A stretch of 64,000 nt of DNA from Paralvinella palmiformis. Its lineage: Eukaryota; Annelida; Polychaeta; Terebellida; Alvinellidae. The notes under the pieces were generated by a model. It worked only from the letters and a program-made list of their open reading frames with translations, made no database searches and was not told the origin of the DNA. Shown in pieces: positions 62,539-64,000 of this stretch. Numbering within the stretch: the first letter of the stretch is position 1; the number at the start of each line of letters is the position of its first letter. Made by a program: the position numbers and the translations under genes. The stretch spans positions 1-64,000 of the forward strand of contig JAODUP010001352.1 in NCBI GenBank assembly GCA_025642065.1. Reading direction: 5' to 3'.

Positions 62539-63014
62539 TTGGCAGCTTTATCAGAATCAACCGTTGATGAAATCAATGGTACAATTGATTTATGGATGTC
62601 CGACAGGGAGGGTGATAGTACCACGCTCTTGCAACATTTAGGTATTAAAACGAAGACGAAGATAAAATGCTCTGCCAATGTAATTTTGATAATAGACCAT
62701 GCTTGCAATAAGGTCTTTCGCAATATGGAGCAAAAGATTGGGTTCAGAAGTTGCTACACTTATCTGCCGAGGGGAAAAGACGCATCTCCCAGTACCAGCA
62801 TCCAAACCTTGGCACAAATCGAAATCCGCACATTTTGTCACCCAGCCACGCTGCACATTCAATATCACTATATAATGATTATAAAAATGTGATGGATGTT
62901 CAAGCGATTAAACACAACGGTTTCAAAGTCGTTACTGTTAATCTAATCGTTGTGGACGTACCGAAAAAAAGAAGAGAATACTTGATTTCCGGGCAGTCAA
63001 TATTAGATTGTTGA
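62539..63014 (+). pseudogene. Frameshifted coding remnant, probably from a transposon
   Basis: Two overlapping frames continue one another: 62539-62740 (STVDEINGTIDLWMSD, then CSANVILIIDHACNKVFRN) and, after a shift near 62740, 62751-63014 (EGKRRISQYQHPNLGT, then SPSHAAHSISLYNDYKN and IKHNGFK). The composition is protein-like and unlike the surrounding low-complexity DNA. The SPSHAAHSISLYND / HNGFK style recalls uncharacterised proteins of repetitive genes in invertebrates, from memory only. The frame shift could also be an assembly error. Confidence 0.4.
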
Positions 63015-63326
63015 TCCTAATGCCAACAAATTAATATTCGGAGTTTCCACGTAGATAATGTTTATCCAAAATGATGGTAGAAACAATAAATAGGAATTAA
63101 AATAGTTACTTTAGAAGGATAGAATATATATATATATATTATCTTCGTTTTAATTTAATGGCCACCTATATGATAGCGTTATGATTCCAGTTATTACACT
63201 TTATTGGCCAAGGCTAGTATAGCTTTAATATTATAAAGCGTTATGACAAAGGTCTGCTCTTCACTTGGTTTTATTTCATCAGTGTATTTTTGCACATAGA
63301 CATCACATCGTGAGAACTTCGTTCAA

Positions 63327-63500
63327 CCAACTCCGTGGTCTAGCGGTAGCGTGTTGGATCACAGATCACTACCACCCGCGTTCGAATCTCGGCGTGGGTA
63401 TCTGAATTGTTTCATCTTTTCTTCGCTTATTACCTTTGAGACGCCCGCCCATTTAGCCTACCCGTACAAAACAAAACATCAAATCATCATCACCAATTTC
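63327..63500 (+). repeat. tRNA-derived SINE, family A, near-complete copy
   Basis: The head is CCGTGGTCTAGCGGTAGCG with CGCGTTCGAATCTCGGCG as B-box. The body has GTTTCATCTTTTCTTCGC and ATTACCTTTGAGACG, and the tail is ATCAAATCATCATCACC. It is the best copy for defining the family. Confidence 0.7.
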
Positions 63501-63807
63501 TCCCTAAAGGACTTGTTTAGCTTTGATTTGGGTTTCAAGTGGGGCATAGAGCCGAGGGACGATTCACTAGAGAAGTATATCCCCCCCCCACGAATAAACT
63601 GGATTTGAACCAACAGCCTAGGGGGGTTTTAACGGAGTGCTCTCATCCCTGTATCGGAAACCCCCTTTTTGACAATACCCCCCCCTTTTCTCTCTCTCTT
63701 TCTCTTTTATATATATATATATATATATATTGCGTGGGGGTGTGTGTTGTATGTATGTATAAATTAATGTATGTATGAGTGTTTTTATGTAGTAGAAAGA
63801 AATGATG

Positions 63808-63838
<31 letters not shown>

Positions 63839-64000
63839 TTAAAAATTTTCGTTTGTGGTGGAGATGTTGTAAAAAAAGTATAGGGGATTTAAGTTAATGA
63901 AAGTTTATTTGTAAATTTGGGTGTGTTTGTTCTCTTGGGGGTTTCAAAAAATTTTTTTAATAATGTAAAAGTGTGTGTGTGTGTTGTTGTATGTATTTTT

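Overview
This is eukaryotic, metazoan DNA: AT-rich, intron-rich and full of microsatellites, tRNA-derived SINE-like repeats and broken LINEs. The protein families (EMI/fasciclin matrix protein, ASB ankyrin/SOCS-box protein, unconventional myosin) and the repeat style suggest a lophotrochozoan, most likely a mollusc. That placement is inference. There are no bacterial features: no operons, Shine-Dalgarno sites, CRISPR arrays or IS elements.

Three protein-coding genes can be supported. (1) On the + strand, 8512-30612, I assembled a 24-exon unconventional myosin of 977 aa by hand. Every exon is bounded by AG/GT and every phase closes, from an ATG preceded by an in-frame stop to a TAA followed by AATAAA at 30753. 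The motor most resembles class XIX (MYO19-like) myosin, but the nucleotide-binding loops are altered and the tail is one IQ motif, a short basic linker and an SH3-like domain. (2) On the - strand, 35090-33912, one large exon encodes nine ankyrin repeats and a C-terminal SOCS box (ASB family); an upstream 5' exon is probably missing. (3) On the - strand, 52357-39673, I assembled 15 exons encoding a 1014-aa secreted protein: signal peptide, acidic N-terminal extension, EMI domain, four FAS1 domains (the TGFBI/periostin plan) and an unusual C-terminal tail of about 190 residues ending in five Trp/Tyr-rich octapeptides.

The rest is intergenic or intronic. 1-8511 holds a hAT-like MITE, a LINE reverse-transcriptase remnant, SINEs and a degenerate short-period repeat. 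Myosin intron 12 carries a 2-kb CR1/L2-type LINE with an internal deletion. Myosin intron 18 carries a hAT-like non-autonomous element with an apparent 8-bp target-site duplication, and an inverted relative lies just past the myosin gene. The fasciclin gene's introns contain a 47-bp minisatellite whose unit is a perfect hairpin. 52.4-64 kb has no gene I can support: it holds a 37-bp minisatellite, very long AT/TG tracts, SINE pieces and a frameshifted coding remnant. Sequence near 62.2-62.4 kb and after 63.5 kb is homopolymer-rich in a way that suggests poor assembly.

The three genes look functionally independent (cytoskeletal motor, ubiquitin-ligase adaptor, extracellular matrix), as expected for an animal genome. 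The two most interesting observations are the myosin with altered nucleotide-binding loops and an SH3 tail, and the EMI-FAS1 protein with its octad tail.
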